A DNA stretch of 64,000 bases from NCBI GenBank assembly GCA_013365325.1, contig JABVXV010000096.1, forward strand, positions 1 through 64,000. Reading direction: 5' to 3'. This document shows, in pieces, positions 47,129 through 62,527 of the stretch. Positions within the stretch are counted from its first letter, which is position 1. Each line of letters begins with the position of its first letter. The notes beneath the pieces are model-generated. The model was not told the origin of the DNA. It was given only the letters and a program-made list of their open reading frames with translations, and searched no databases. The DNA is from Dipetalonema caudispina (Eukaryota; Nematoda; Chromadorea; Rhabditida; Onchocercidae). Position numbers and translations under genes: made by a program.

Positions 47129-50100
47129 TTGTGGTAATCCAACAAGAACAAAATGCTGAATATCATTATATTGCCTCCTTTACTGTAACACTTTTTTTTT
47201 TCTTTAAGGTTCGTTTTTTTTCTTATCTGCATGCGTTTTGTTTCGCCATTTATGAAAAAAACTTGTTATGAAATTAATGAAGAAAATGGCACCATTGAAA
47301 TAAAATTTTGGTGTCATTTTTTTGCAGCATGTTTTGTTTTTCTTCTTTTGCATACTTGTGTCTATCTATTCATACCACAAACATGGATGATATAACATAA
47401 TGTTACTGCGCAGCACTACTATATTACTCCATTATGTTTCTAAGTATATGTGTGTGAGTGTGTAGATGTATGGGATGTTTTCTTATTCCTTTGTCTCGTT
47501 TTAAAGAGGTATAATTGTTGTGGATCTTATACAAAAAGTGATTTTTGGATGCTTTTTCCACTGATTTACAAGAATAAGTTGGGAAAGGCGGGCAAACGAA
47601 GGAGGGAAAAAAGTGCATGAATGAAATAAGAATGAAAATAATGAAATTTTTTTATGTTAGAATTCTTTTTACAAAGAGTAAACAACAAACCTCGACTGGT
47701 TTTCTTTGTTATAAAACCAAATTTCTACCGTAACATCAAAGATTAAAACTTGATTGATTAGCTTTGGGTGATCCTTTATCTTGTTTTGTTATATGCTTGT
47801 GGATGAGGCGGTTTCTTTTTCTTCTTTTTTCTCTATAATCAAAATGAGCCAACATGTGGGTCTAGTACGACTTTCACAATAAGCATGAGAATCCATTTAT
47901 TATCAACGATTAATACGTATCACAATGTATTTGGTATTTTTTTTGCTCTTTGTTATCATCATGACTCGTTTTATATGGTGCTTTATTTGATTGTTTTGGT
48001 GTAGCATGAATAATGATGTTATCTTACGTTTACTTTTAAGCTTCCAGTAGGGCGTACGTTACACTGAACTCCTGAAGGACATGTGTGATAGAAAAAAATG
48101 ATGTTAGTTTGATCCGAATTGTTTTATGCTATTGAGAATTTCATTGAAAACCATAACTTTGCCGCTATGTTTTTATGTTCTCCTATGCCGTACTTGTTTT
48201 ATTAACGCTTACAAATATACATGTTTGTGTTTGCAATACTGCAACATGTCTATCTTCACTTCACGTTATTTAGACGTTTGTGCAACAGTTTACTTACTGC
48301 CCTTGTTTTCATTTTTGTTTTATGCGATAACTTTAGATATAACCGGTGAAATTTGACAATTTCAACGAAGCGTATATATTTATTACTTTGTTGAACTATT
48401 CACTGTTTGTACGTTATAGCATGCGGCAAGAGGTCTTAATTGCAAGGATTATATTTCTCTTTAGCTTCAATAATTACGGGTTAACGCAATTTTATATGGT
48501 GTGAGTTGTATTTGTCCATTCTTTATATTTTCCTGTTATCTTTTTTCTTTTTTTCTACATCCTCCTATCGTATTATGCCACAAAAATGCATCTCATACAG
48601 GTTTTGGAGCGTTTTTTTTTTTTTTTTTTTTTTTTCAATTCACATGTCTTTCCATTTGCATTGCTTTTTTTTTCATTTTATTTTTGTTCAGTTCTTTGCA
48701 TATTTATCTCATGAATCATACGTAGTCCTTTTCTGATAATACGTTGTTAGTTATCAGTTACCGGAAGCTATCTTATTCGTACTACCTCGTCATCTTTTTA
48801 TTGATGTGCCTATGTGGAATGTGGAAAAACAGTGTTACAGAATATGTTTATGATATTTCCTAGATATTGTTTGTAATTTCAAGGGGGATTTATTTTTGTC
48901 ACCAATTTTCTTTCCTTTCTCGAAGTGAATTGGGATTGGTTAATTGTTGTAGAAAAGCCGCAAAAAGGCACGCTTCATTTTTTCTATCCATTTCATTTGT
49001 TTCAGTATCGATGAATTTTGTTTCGTGATTGATTGCTTTGAAATAGATAGTATCGAAAAATGCATTACATGCGGATTTTGTTGATGTTTATTTCAGTATG
49101 GAATTAGTGTTTCAACAAAGTGCCATACTAAGTCTTAGTAGGCATGAAATAGACATATGAAGACTTTTCGTAGATATACAATGATTTACTTGGATGGAGT
49201 TTTAAGATTTAGACTGGAGGTTTCTGTTAATATTGCAACAAATTGGTATTATTCATTAATTTTACCATCGAATTTTTTGTTTCAAATTTAGCGGTAACCT
49301 ATATCGAGTAATTTCACATCATTTTGCATATTGATTTGAGTTGACATACATTTTTCCCATATTATTGCTTGAAAATGGAGTTCAAAATGGTTATATTTAT
49401 CTGATTATTGCTTTATGCCATCTTCTTTGCTTGTGATGGTGAGGTATTTCGTTCATGTTAATCTAAAATTACAGTTTTTTTTTCTTTTTTTTTTATCTCA
49501 TCCGTAATTTAACACTTGTGCAGTAAACGTCTGGTGGAAGTCTTCCAAATTTATAAAAGCTTTATTTAAATCGTCTTAAAGGAACTAAATAATGTAAATT
49601 TATATCATTGCTTCCATCATATCTTCAGTTTGCTGACATCTTTTTTTTTTTTTTTAAATGCTCTACATATACGCTTTCTAAAAATTAAGAAACAAAGAAA
49701 TTTTTTTCCGTCCCATCTTTGGATCATCTCATTTGCCACATCTGTTGTTGTCGTTGTTGTTGCTGTTGTTGTTGTTGTTGCGGTAAGGGAATTTGAACGT
49801 AAAAGATGTTTGTTTATCTGTTTAGTTATATATACGATTGATTTTATAGAGTTAGGAATGGAAAGGAATTAAATGCTGCAATGGCTAATTTATTTATTCA
49901 TTTTCTATAAGAATATTGCGAGAATATAATTATTACGCTAATTAAATGTATGCTAATTTCAATTTTTTGGAATTCAAAAATACTTTTGAATGGCATGTTT
50001 CATATCCTTCCCATTATGAAAAGGGATAAGAGATAAGGTAATACTAAATTATTAAATGAAATTTCCTGAGATTCACCTGATATTTGTATGTTAATCAGTT

Positions 50101-50496
50101 GACGACAGCTAAATGCTATCAGTTAAATGATAATGGATGCATATTTATATCGTCGCTCGTCAACAATTAATACCTACGTTGCATTATATTCACGTATTAT
50201 ACATAACGTGGATGGGCATAATTTTTCGACTAAAAAAATAAAAAATAAAAATAAAAAAAATAAAAAAAAAAATGTGCTCCAGATCATTATATATTATTCA
50301 TGTTTGCTACACAACATTGCTGTTGTTGATTCTTTTTTTTTTTTTTTTTTTTCAAGCGTGAAAAGAAATTTTGAAATTTTATTTGAAATTATTGATGAAA
50401 TATTGATTGGTTATTGTTAATTATCAATTAATCGTTTGTTAAGTATCAGTTTATTATTTGATCGAATTAATGTGTTGATACTATTATTTAATTATT

Positions 50497-50501
<5 letters not shown>

Positions 50502-50527
<26 letters not shown>
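50502..50527. repeat. (TA)n followed by a long T run
   Basis: About 13 TA units followed directly by a T tract to about 50545. Confidence 0.9.
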
Positions 50528-50544
<17 letters not shown>

Positions 50545-51785
50545 TATGACGGAGGAGGCAAATAATTGTTCAGTCATTGATCTTCAATTCTGCTTGTTCT
50601 TTGTTTTTGTTTTTTCTTTATTCTTGAATTATTCATTTCGTTTATGAATAAAATAAATTTTTGATTCAAGCAATGATTGCTATTCACGCCTTTAATTATT
50701 TACATTATGCGTATTTTTCGGAATAATTTCTTGAATGAATTTCATTTGATTTCATTTAAAAATTTTAAAATGAAATTAAGTGGAAATTGAAATAATTAAA
50801 TAAACTAGTTTTGTTAACAAAATATTTGATGAATAAAGGAAGGGAATATAAAATGAGTTGTAATTATTTTTCTAAATGCATTATTTCAAACATGGAAATA
50901 TTCTTAATTTTCTCGTTCGTACGAGATTTCTAATTATTTTCAATTATTACATTCCTATCTTCTTGAAATTAGAAGTCAATTTGTCGCTGTAATCGATAAA
51001 GAAGATTTCGTGTATCATTTGATGCACTTATATGGAATTCAGCTTAAATCATTTTATTAATGCAATAATGGAATGTTGGAAATTTGATGGAACAGAAATT
51101 GATCAATTTAAACAATGGGAATTATAATTAATTCCATAATTCTTGTAAAAATTACACAATTATATCCCATATAACTGCAGTAATCTAATATTTTCTATTA
51201 ACCTAATCCTAAATTACGTATATTGATTGTACTGCAGTTGTTTAGAAAAAATATTACGACATATAAACGAAAGAAAGGAAGAGAGTGGTAGAATGGGAGA
51301 GAGAGAGAGAGAGAGAGAGATTGGTGAAAAGAGAAGTCTAGAAATTGATCAATTTTAGATAGATTTGGTGAGTTAGATGAAGAAGAGATAAGATTTTTGT
51401 GTTTTTTTTTTTTTTTTTTTTTTTCTGATCTCCTACTTCATTATTTCCTATACCATAGCAAAGGTCAATCAATGAAAATGTTAATGTAAAAGTGTAAAAA
51501 ATAAGTGTTACTTCCAGAATATCTTCACAGTTTATGATCGAAATGACCCCGAATGATGATGATAATTCAATGTGGGCAAATGAAGCAATTCATTCATATA
51601 AAACATACATACGTCAACATGTTCGATGCATTTCACTTATTCCTAATTAATGCATCCATGTGACGTTTCTACGCTTGATATATTCACGTAATATTATCTT
51701 ACTTAACATATTTTACTACTACTGATATACATATATATATACTAGTGTAATGTTATTGATTACTTATTGAAATTACTCTTGTTGA

Positions 51786-51890
51786 TCTCTCTCTCTCTCT
51801 AACACCTTCCTCTCCCTCTCTCCTTCTCTCTCCCTCTCTCTCCCTACGTATATATATGGATATTTATATGTATGTATGTATGTATGTATA
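51786..51890. repeat. CT-rich tract followed by (GTAT)n
   Basis: A CT/CCT-rich tract to about 51845 passes into TATA-like sequence and then five or so GTAT units. Confidence 0.85.
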
Positions 51891-52047
51891 TATTTATAAT
51901 TGTAATTATAGTTTTCAGCAGGAAATTTTGCTCGGTGATTCGTTGAACTATTTAAGGAAATGATTTTATTAATAGCGGGTTCTATTCTGAATTGATAAAC
52001 GATCCATTTTTGCTGTATATTATTCAATTTAAAAAAAAAAAAAAAAA

Positions 52048-54468
<2,421 letters not shown>

Positions 54469-55544
54469 TTAAACATTGATTACTTCAGTTACAGTTGCAG
54501 TTGCAGTATTTCTATTAGATTACTGTATGTTTGGAAATGTTTCAAAATGTAATTTTTTTTTTCACATGTACATTATCTGAATGCCATTCTTTTTTCTGTC
54601 CTGAACGATATAAACAAATGTATATAATAACGCGTATTATTTCAAAGACATCATTTTCGAATTTGATTTGAAATAATTTTGCAGTTGAAAGTTCAAGTTT
54701 GAAAAGCTTCATTTTGAAATTCAACTGTAAAATTAAGATCAATGTGAATACAAGTTCCAAAATCTCAGTTTTTATCATGGCCTAATTAATGTCTTTCGTT
54801 TAATTTGTAAATATAGTAATTCGAATTTTTGTTATAGTAGCTTGTATATCTTGTGTAATATGTTTATAGTAATTTGGTCTTGGTCCCATTTGTGTAGGCT
54901 TAATGAAGATGAGCATAAATATGTTTTGAGTTATTCTAATTTCGATTTCACTACTAAGCGGGAAGTAGAAGTCATTTGTGACAAAATTGAGTGAGTCCGG
55001 ATTGAACTATTAGATATCTGCTGTAAGCTTTAAAAATCAAACAGTTTGTATATATTGATTTTGTTACTGTACTTTTATATGATTTATAAAACTGTGCATT
55101 TTGTTCTGTACCTTTGACAATCTAACGTAAACATCCTGCTGATTGCTAAAAGCGTAAATATTCATTGGTACTTGTTTACGGTATAGTTTCATCAACTTTG
55201 AGTAATTTATCGGATGCTTTTATCCTCCAAGGTTTATTCAAATTATCCGTGATTCTTCCCTATCATATTTCCTTCTTGCAATAAGAGATTTTGATAAAAT
55301 CCGGCACACTTCATCTTATTGGTTGGTTATATGATCCCAATTTTCTCACAACATGCATCCTTTTTATTCATATTTCAGGTATATTTTTGGTTTTTTAGCT
55401 TTAATTTAAATTAATGACTCATTGCTAAAATAAATTTGAAAAGTTTTTTACCCATTTATTTTATTCCTAATTCGATATTTTAAAATTAAATAATCAATTT
55501 ATAACATATAACATTTGAAAACATTTAGAGAAAGGAAAATTTGC
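54469..55544. other. Convergent intergenic region
   Basis: About 1.1 kb between the 3' ends of the MSP-domain gene (plus) and the trehalase (minus). AT-rich, with no supported open frame. A 15-bp inverted repeat with one mismatch (54675-54689 and 54720-54734) is the only structure noted. Confidence 0.6.
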
Positions 55545-58500
55545 TTATAAATTTTTGATTTCTATAGCGCTACCGCTACTACCAGAACTTTTGCATTTCA
55601 AAAAAGTGGTCAATGCTCTGATTAAAATTCGTTTCGTAAACCACCACAGCAAATCCGATGATTTCCCTGTTCCTAAATATCGAGTAAGAAGAGTTCGATT
55701 AGTACCAAATATATCAGGTCGTCCAGTTCCATGGATATCGGTTACACCACCAGTTGGCTTAACCACAGCTCGCTTACTAAATGTTACCAGTAAATCAAGT
55801 ACCACACCATTGGTCCATCCAAAACCATACTAAAATACTATATTGTAGTAATATAACTCAAGATAATAATTGATTCCATAACATAACACAGTAACTTACA
55901 AACTTGTATGATAGAGGTTAGATAAAGATAGTCGAAATTGTATCACAAATTAATTAAACTATTATCATACCTGATTTTCATATTCACCACCTTTAGCAGC
56001 TCGTACATATTCTTTTGCAACATCATATTTTTCCCACATTTTATGATCTTTCTGATATAATGCATAATTTCGATTGATCCATTTATTGGCAATTTCAAAT
56101 GCACGTTGTTGCATTCTAAAATATTATTTAATATATGAACTATAACTTAGATAATATCAATTTTTGATATTAAATATATATTTTTATGCTATCACCAATA
56201 AAAAAAAAAAAAAAAAGTAATCTTTCTTTCTATGCATAATTTATATCCTTTTAAAGGATTTATCATGATTACGATAATTGTTTTTTCATGACAAATAGTA
56301 CTATATATTTTCTAAAAACATCTGCAATATTATCGGTAATTCTAATACTTGAAACATTTGGTTTTCCAGATTCTTTCAGTCAAAAATTTGTACTTCAACA
56401 GTTCTACAAAATGACTCAGTAAGAGTTAATTTCAGTTGTAGCATTGTAATAATACTGTAAGAATGATATTATCGTAACTTATTTTCAACCTTGTATCGTA
56501 GTATTATCATGTTATGATCTTTCTATTCTTTGATGGTTAACTGTTCTTTCCGTTTTTTCTTATTTATTTATTTATTTATTTATTTTTTTCTTTTGTTTTT
56601 TGTACTATGAAAAGTGACAAACGTTGGATTATTTGATTTACGTAATCCTTCAATGATCATATGATTTATTGGTGCCCAACCATTTGGATAATCCCATTGT
56701 TGATTGGTACCTTTCATTAAGCTACAATAAATTAAAATGTAAAATAATAACATGGAAATTATGAAAATCATCAATTAAATTATCAGAATTTTTACCATAA
56801 ATTTTGCTTAAAAAGCTAAAATAAGCATTATATCTGATATTGGGAAAAAAATTTCTGATGGAAAAAGCATTAATCACTCAAGCAATGATCAATGTAAGTT
56901 AAAATTAATCTAATGATTGAAATGGAAAAAGGGAAGATATTTGTTCGTTAACAAACTCTAAATGTTTCCCTTCAATCATTACATTCTATATTAATTTAAT
57001 TCCTAACTAATCATTTCAAAGTTAATTTTAATTTTAATTTTTATTTTCAACACCTCAACATTATGCTTCATTTGATGAATGAAACAATAGGATGAATCAA
57101 TTTTTTGTTTTTCACTTTTAATTATAATTATTGTAACCTTGCCGGTATGCCACCTGGAAATTGTAATAATCCTTTTCGTTGTAGTGTTTCTAAGACATCA
57201 ACCATCATACCACTATTTAACATATGATAACATTCGGTAAAGAGTGGAACAGCTAATGACGGATATGCATCATCATAATGTTCGCCGGTTTTAAGATTTA
57301 AATCGAACCATGCACCTTCACGTGTATCAAAAAAAACTGCTTCAAATGTGTCCACAAAATTTGATCGTTCTTGATTCAATTCATCACGTCGAGTAAGATT
57401 ACCTGATGATAAAATAAAGTATGATTATTTTGGAATGGAATGAAATTTAAATTTTCAATCAAAATATTTTCACTAAAATCATTTTCGCTTTCATATAACT
57501 TTAGAGGAATGAATAAGGTTGATTCATATGTATGAATACTTTCTTGCTTTCCTGTTTTTTTTTTTTTTTTTATTTATCATTTCCTTATTTTTTGCATAAT
57601 GTTGGGATAATATAATTCCAGAATATCTGTTTCGATATGCTTAAACAAATATTTTAATTGTTTGAGGAAAAAGAAATGAGAGTGAAATTTGTATACGTTT
57701 TAACGTCTCATCTACAAGACTTTTAGAGGAAATGATTTTATTGAATTTAAAAAATTGTCAAATTTTTTTCGAAAATTCAGAGATTTTCCATTTTCAGGAA
57801 CATTTCGCGATGTATTCTCATACAATCGAAAAAATGAAATAATTTCTGTTATTTTTTGCCAAAGTTTGTCGGAAAACTTGTATAAGTTTGAAATTTTCAA
57901 CTTTTTTCGGGATTTGAAAAATTTGCATTTTCCAGACACTATCATTTCCGTATTAATTTTAATTAATATAGCAACATTTTAAGCTTTAATATATAATCCG
58001 TATTACTTGAAAAAGCAATAAATATATTACCAATTTCTCCTTGAAGATGTGCCAAAATTTTCATATTCCAATACATAAAAGCGTTTAGATCAACCGGAAT
58101 AATATCAGATGTAACAATGGTATCCATACTTTTCCGATTTTGAAACCATCGACTGCTAAAATCCCACCCTGATTCAGCAGCACTTGCTATATCACGCCAT
58201 AATTTACGTCTTCTTTGTCGATCAACTCGTTCCGCTGTTTGATAATCTTCGCGATATGATTCCGGTCTGGAAAATACTGTTCATACTAATAATATTATGC
58301 TTTATCTTTCTTAGATATTTATTTGTTTAGCAAATGAATTACTTGACCAATAAAATAAACAATTATTAGATCAGGAATTTCTAACTTGTTACCGTGGTAC
58401 ATTACTATCTGCACGATAATAAAACACTGAATGATTTCTTTTATTAACAGTTATATTAATCATTCGACTTGATTTCCAAAAACTGAATTCCTAAAATTCA

Positions 58501-60850
58501 GTTGTTTCAAAAAATTTTAAATTTATTCTGTCATTTAGTGCATACCTGAAATATATAGCGCCGAAATCGTTGATTTGTGAAAGTTTTAGGATGTATAATA
58601 ATAAATTAATCATTTGATTTTCAAAAATTAACTGTCAACACTATTGACATAGTTTGAATTGTTTGTTTCTTTAAATGATGCATCAAAAGTTTAAATTACA
58701 TATTTTGAAAAAATTTTACTAAAATTAAAAATTTAACCATCTCCATAGTAGCCATTGTGGAACGTAAAAATTCATCATCTTCAGTTGCCATATAATACTC
58801 ATAAACCATCGGGATAAAAAATGGTGGCTGTGATCGACGCAAATAGTATACTCGACCACCATTTGGTATGAAACCAATTGTTTTTACCAAATATTCAAAA
58901 TTAAGAATCATTCGACGTGATGTCTCTTGCATTCCTAAATAATAATATATTATGCGAAGATCAATAATTTAACCAATCATATTTGATTTCAGATAATTAT
59001 TTTTGTTATACTTTTATGCTATTACTTACCTGAAGCAAGAAGACCTTTAATAACCCAATAAGTATCCCAGTAATAAAATTCCCGAAAACGACCACCAGGA
59101 ACAATAAATTCATATGGTACATATAATAATGAATGCCGTTCCGGATATTTCATAACCTAAAATTGGAAATTTCCAATAATTTAATTAAGTAATGAAGGCA
59201 TGAGTTTGTTCTGATTTATTATTTGTTCTTTTCTCTCGCTTTGTTCATTTCTATTCTCGCCGTTTAAATATCGTGTTAGAATCTCTTATGAACATTTTAA
59301 TGTGTTAATTAATTTTCATATGGATATGATGTGGATAAATTTTGGAAGAAACTTCAATAAAAAACTCAAAGTTTCAAATATCAAACTTCTAGTGAAATTA
59401 AGTTTGATCGAATTTTTTTGAAATATTATCTTTACTTCTTTTTTAATTGTTCGACATAAACTTTTCCAAATTGAATTAACATTTAATGCAAACTGGCGTA
59501 ATTGTGGATCCGCTATTGATAAAAGTTTTTCTGGTTGCTCTTCCCAATCCACTAATTCACATCTATTAAAAAATTATCCCTTAATTAATATACTTCATTT
59601 TGACAACAATCGCAGTATTTTGAAATTTTATCCGAATTCCTAATGTTAATATCAAAACAAACAATTTTAATTTCATTAGAATTTTATTGTTTATGTATTT
59701 AATTCTAAACGACTTTTTTTACAGTTCTAAATAAAAATAAAATGAACGTATTGTATGTTATTTAGGTAAACAATTATTGAAAATACATGGATGATGTTAT
59801 AAAAATTTGAAAAACATAAAAGTCATTTGGTAGTGGGCTGAGAAATTAAATAAAATTCCAATGAAATTAAAAATAATCTAAATGAATATTGAATGGTGAG
59901 TGATGAAAATGCAACACTGACGATTAGTTATGTAGAAATTTGAAAGATAACAATGCAACTAGTGAATGAAAAATAATCAAGTAATTATATGAAACTATAA
60001 TCAACAAATCTGACAAAATCTGCGAAATCTATTGAAATTAACAAAATGATCTATCATACTTTTCCAATTCATGTCCTTCTTCATCAAAATTTTCATCAAT
60101 AAATTGTCGTACCGCTTCACGATCATTTGCCGTAATATCACGTGGAAATTTTTTCTTAAAATCTGCAGCAATTTCAGCAGGATCTCGTTTTAATGGTTTA
60201 TCAACAAATGTTTTAGAATCCTTGAAAATGTTAAGCATCATTACAGCATGAAGTAATTCACCCTGGCAATAAATGATATAATTCGGGGAATGTTTCTCGT
60301 TACATGCCCATTCCGGTACTTCAACCGTGTTGCTTATCACATCTTCATTACTCGGAATTGCAATATACTCTCCTTCTTTTGATTCCGTCAATATCTTCTT
60401 CTCAGCATCACCACTACTTTTACCGCTTTCAACCATATTAGTGCTTTCACGAATGACAGTATCCATTATTTTACCACTACTACCTACAGTATCACCTCCA
60501 GTAGTAATATTTACCATATCAACATTACCGGTTCCAGTTCCCATAGTTCCACGTTTTTGCAGCGCTTTGCATGCTAATAAAGCTGTTCGTACAAAATCAA
60601 CAGCAGCAAGATGTTGCTTCATGAATGGTATCATTTGTAACCTATTTTCATCCAATAAATCCACTTTATCCTTTATTGACAATATAGCGTATTTTCCGCA
60701 TTCAATTATTGTTTTAAGCCATCCATTTTCTGATTGATATTCTGCTAATTTTGTCATAATTGATCCATGATATTTATATCTTATTGTTACAATAATTATG
60801 AGTAATAATAATGTTAGAAGTATATTCTGAATAAGTTTTTGTTTTTCCAT
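55545..60850 (-). CDS. Trehalase (GH37), complete, 10 exons
   Basis: Hydrolyses alpha,alpha-trehalose to two glucoses. Exons 5' to 3': 60060-60850, 59436-59562, 59030-59156, 58738-58934, 58393-58490, 58031-58266, 57138-57402, 56623-56721, 55971-56115, 55545-55829; all phases match, giving 789 aa. Signature 1 is [15 protein letters not shown] (326-340); [10 protein letters not shown] carries the expected general-acid Asp482; signature 2 is [10 protein letters not shown] (622-631); MWEKYDV carries the likely base Glu675; then [17 protein letters not shown] hydrophobic segment at residues 9-23, flanked by Lys and Arg, is a signal peptide or type II anchor. A poorly conserved Gly/Ser/Thr-rich linker of about 90 residues (about 103-190) precedes the catalytic domain, and about 85 residues follow NGVVLDLL. 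An acceptor TTTCAG ends one base before the ATG. It is an enzyme with all signatures present. Confidence 0.94.
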
Positions 60851-60858
60851 CCTGAAAT
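60851..60858 (-). promoter_or_regulatory. Candidate trans-splice acceptor of the minus-strand trehalase
   Basis: On the minus strand TATTTCAG is followed by G and then the ATG at 60850. The very short leader (one base) is typical of spliced-leader addition in nematodes. Confidence 0.55.
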
Positions 60859-61438
60859 ATAAAAATTTGATACAAAATAAAAAATTGACGAAATTAAAAT
60901 TTACGATATATTTTCTTAATGTGCTGATTTTTTGAGTAAAATTTGGCTTTCTTTTCCGTTTTTTACAATAAAACTTTAATTTGTTGATGAATTTGCTAAT
61001 TGATCACAAAGTGAACTATAGGAATTTAGAAAATTTATAAGCGTGCTTACTTACCTATTTAATCATACATTATCAGAGGTGAATACTATAAGGCTTCAAT
61101 GAGTATTTTCTTGGAATATACACACCTATTAGTTAATTCAACCGTAAAACAATTAGAAATACTGTGCAATAAATGATTTTTCATCATCAATACTTCTTTA
61201 TGCAGAAAAAATTAAAAATTTTGTATTTGCAAAATTTGCATTTGTGAAAATCATGTAAAATTGTAAATATTTTTTTAACAAAGATATGTAATGATTGCAC
61301 ATAAAAACATCTTGTATATGATTACTGCGTATGCATAATAATCAAATTTGTATAAATACTGTATGTGTACAATAATCATACGAACATAATTACTGTATGC
61401 AATAGTAACTATATGGATATGATAATGTATACTTCGAA

Positions 61439-61492
61439 CTTAAAATTATAATCAATTATAATTTGCAAATTATAATTGATTATAATTTTAAG
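61439..61492. repeat. Perfect 54-bp palindrome
   Basis: Twenty-seven-base arms meet with no spacer at the centre TTTGCAAA. After one mismatch on each side, two further flanking base pairs also match. The arms are AT-rich (TAATCAATTATAAT type). It could extrude as a cruciform or serve as a paired protein-binding site between the two trehalase genes. Confidence 0.97.
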
Positions 61493-62470
61493 CTCTAAAA
61501 AACTAACAGTATAAGATTTTAAAGAAGTATCATTCTGGAATTCAAATAAATACAAATAACAAATTTAATTGAGAAAAGTGGTATGCATACATCTTTTGAT
61601 TTCCTAAATTTTTGTATAAAAAATAAAATAATTTGCAAATTTGCCCATAAATTCAAGGTGATACTTCGACCTTACGATCAGAAAGTATTGCATTTATTAA
61701 TTTATCAAATTATTTTCAAAAAGAGATTTGTAAATTAATGAATGAAAATTCCAAGAAATATTTTCATCAGAGGGATGTTAGAAAAGTCTTGCAGCATGTT
61801 GATAACAAGTAATACCATAATTTTTCAACAACATATCTTCCACATTTTTTGAGGTTTAAATGAAATTTGAATATTAATATGGAATTTAAATGAATGTATA
61901 TTAAATAACTCAATCAGTTTTTGGTATATCATTCACTGTGTTCGGTTGGCTTTGGCTTCCTTACTTTCACTGTAAATTATCTTTGGAAAGCATAAGATAT
62001 TAAAGGTTTTTTTTTTGTAGGGAGAGTGGAAAGTGGAGAAAGTTATATATTCGTCAAAAAATTTCACTCTTTTTTAAAACGTTAGAAATTTTTTCCCTTC
62101 ATATTTTCATGCATAACAAAGCATAAACCATTGTAACAATTATTTAACTGTTTATATAATTGAATTTTTTTTTTCTTACAAATATACTTTACATTACACT
62201 TAATAATAAGTTTTTTTTTCCCCTCAATAAAGGGAAACGAAAGAAAAATGGAAATATTAAAGCTTAATGAAGCAGAAAAAAAGTTGCATAAGCACAATGT
62301 GCTAAAAAAAAAAATGGTAAACAAGTTAAAGTAATTTACTAATAACTGATTTGCTCTCTAAGATAATTTATTAAGTGATCTAACATTATTAGTAGAGTAA
62401 AGCATTTAAATTAGGAAAAATATATTCGTGTATTAATATGGTGTTTCAGGGAAATTTTTTCAAATTTAAT

Positions 62471-62487
62471 AAATTTAATGATTACAG
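62471..62487 (+). promoter_or_regulatory. Candidate acceptor upstream of second trehalase
   Basis: AATGATTACAG ends at 62487, 40 nt before the ATG at 62528. It could be a spliced-leader acceptor. Confidence 0.35.
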
Positions 62488-62527
62488 GTTTGATTGAAAA
62501 AGAAAAAGCCTGTAAACGATATACAAA

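Larger units (their letters stand above)
47129..52047. other. Intergenic region between helicase and MSP-domain genes
   Basis: About 4.9 kb in the same orientation as both flanking genes. The left part should carry the helicase 3' untranslated region. It is T-rich, with long T runs (48614-48635, 50335-50352, 51402-51424), a TA array at 50502-50527, a GA array at 51296-51320, a CT tract at 51786-51845 and GTAT units at 51868-51890. Open frames are T-run artefacts. A TTTTCAG acceptor ending at 51918 could start the 5' leader of the next gene. I see no other gene. Confidence 0.55.
60851..62527. other. Shared upstream region of two head-to-head trehalase genes
   Basis: 1.7 kb of AT-rich DNA lies between divergent start codons. 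It must hold both promoters. It contains a perfect palindrome at 61439-61492 and no supported coding frame; the minus-strand open frame at 62082-62324 is low in complexity. Confidence 0.65.

Noticed and set aside
48501..48736. Overlapping Phe-rich frames downstream of the helicase
   Set aside because: They come from T-runs in two frames of the same DNA and likely lie in or after the 3' untranslated region.
57712..57982. Overlapping sense and antisense frames in trehalase intron 6
   Set aside because: The flanking trehalase exons join in phase across it, and the openness on both strands reflects a repeat-like composition.
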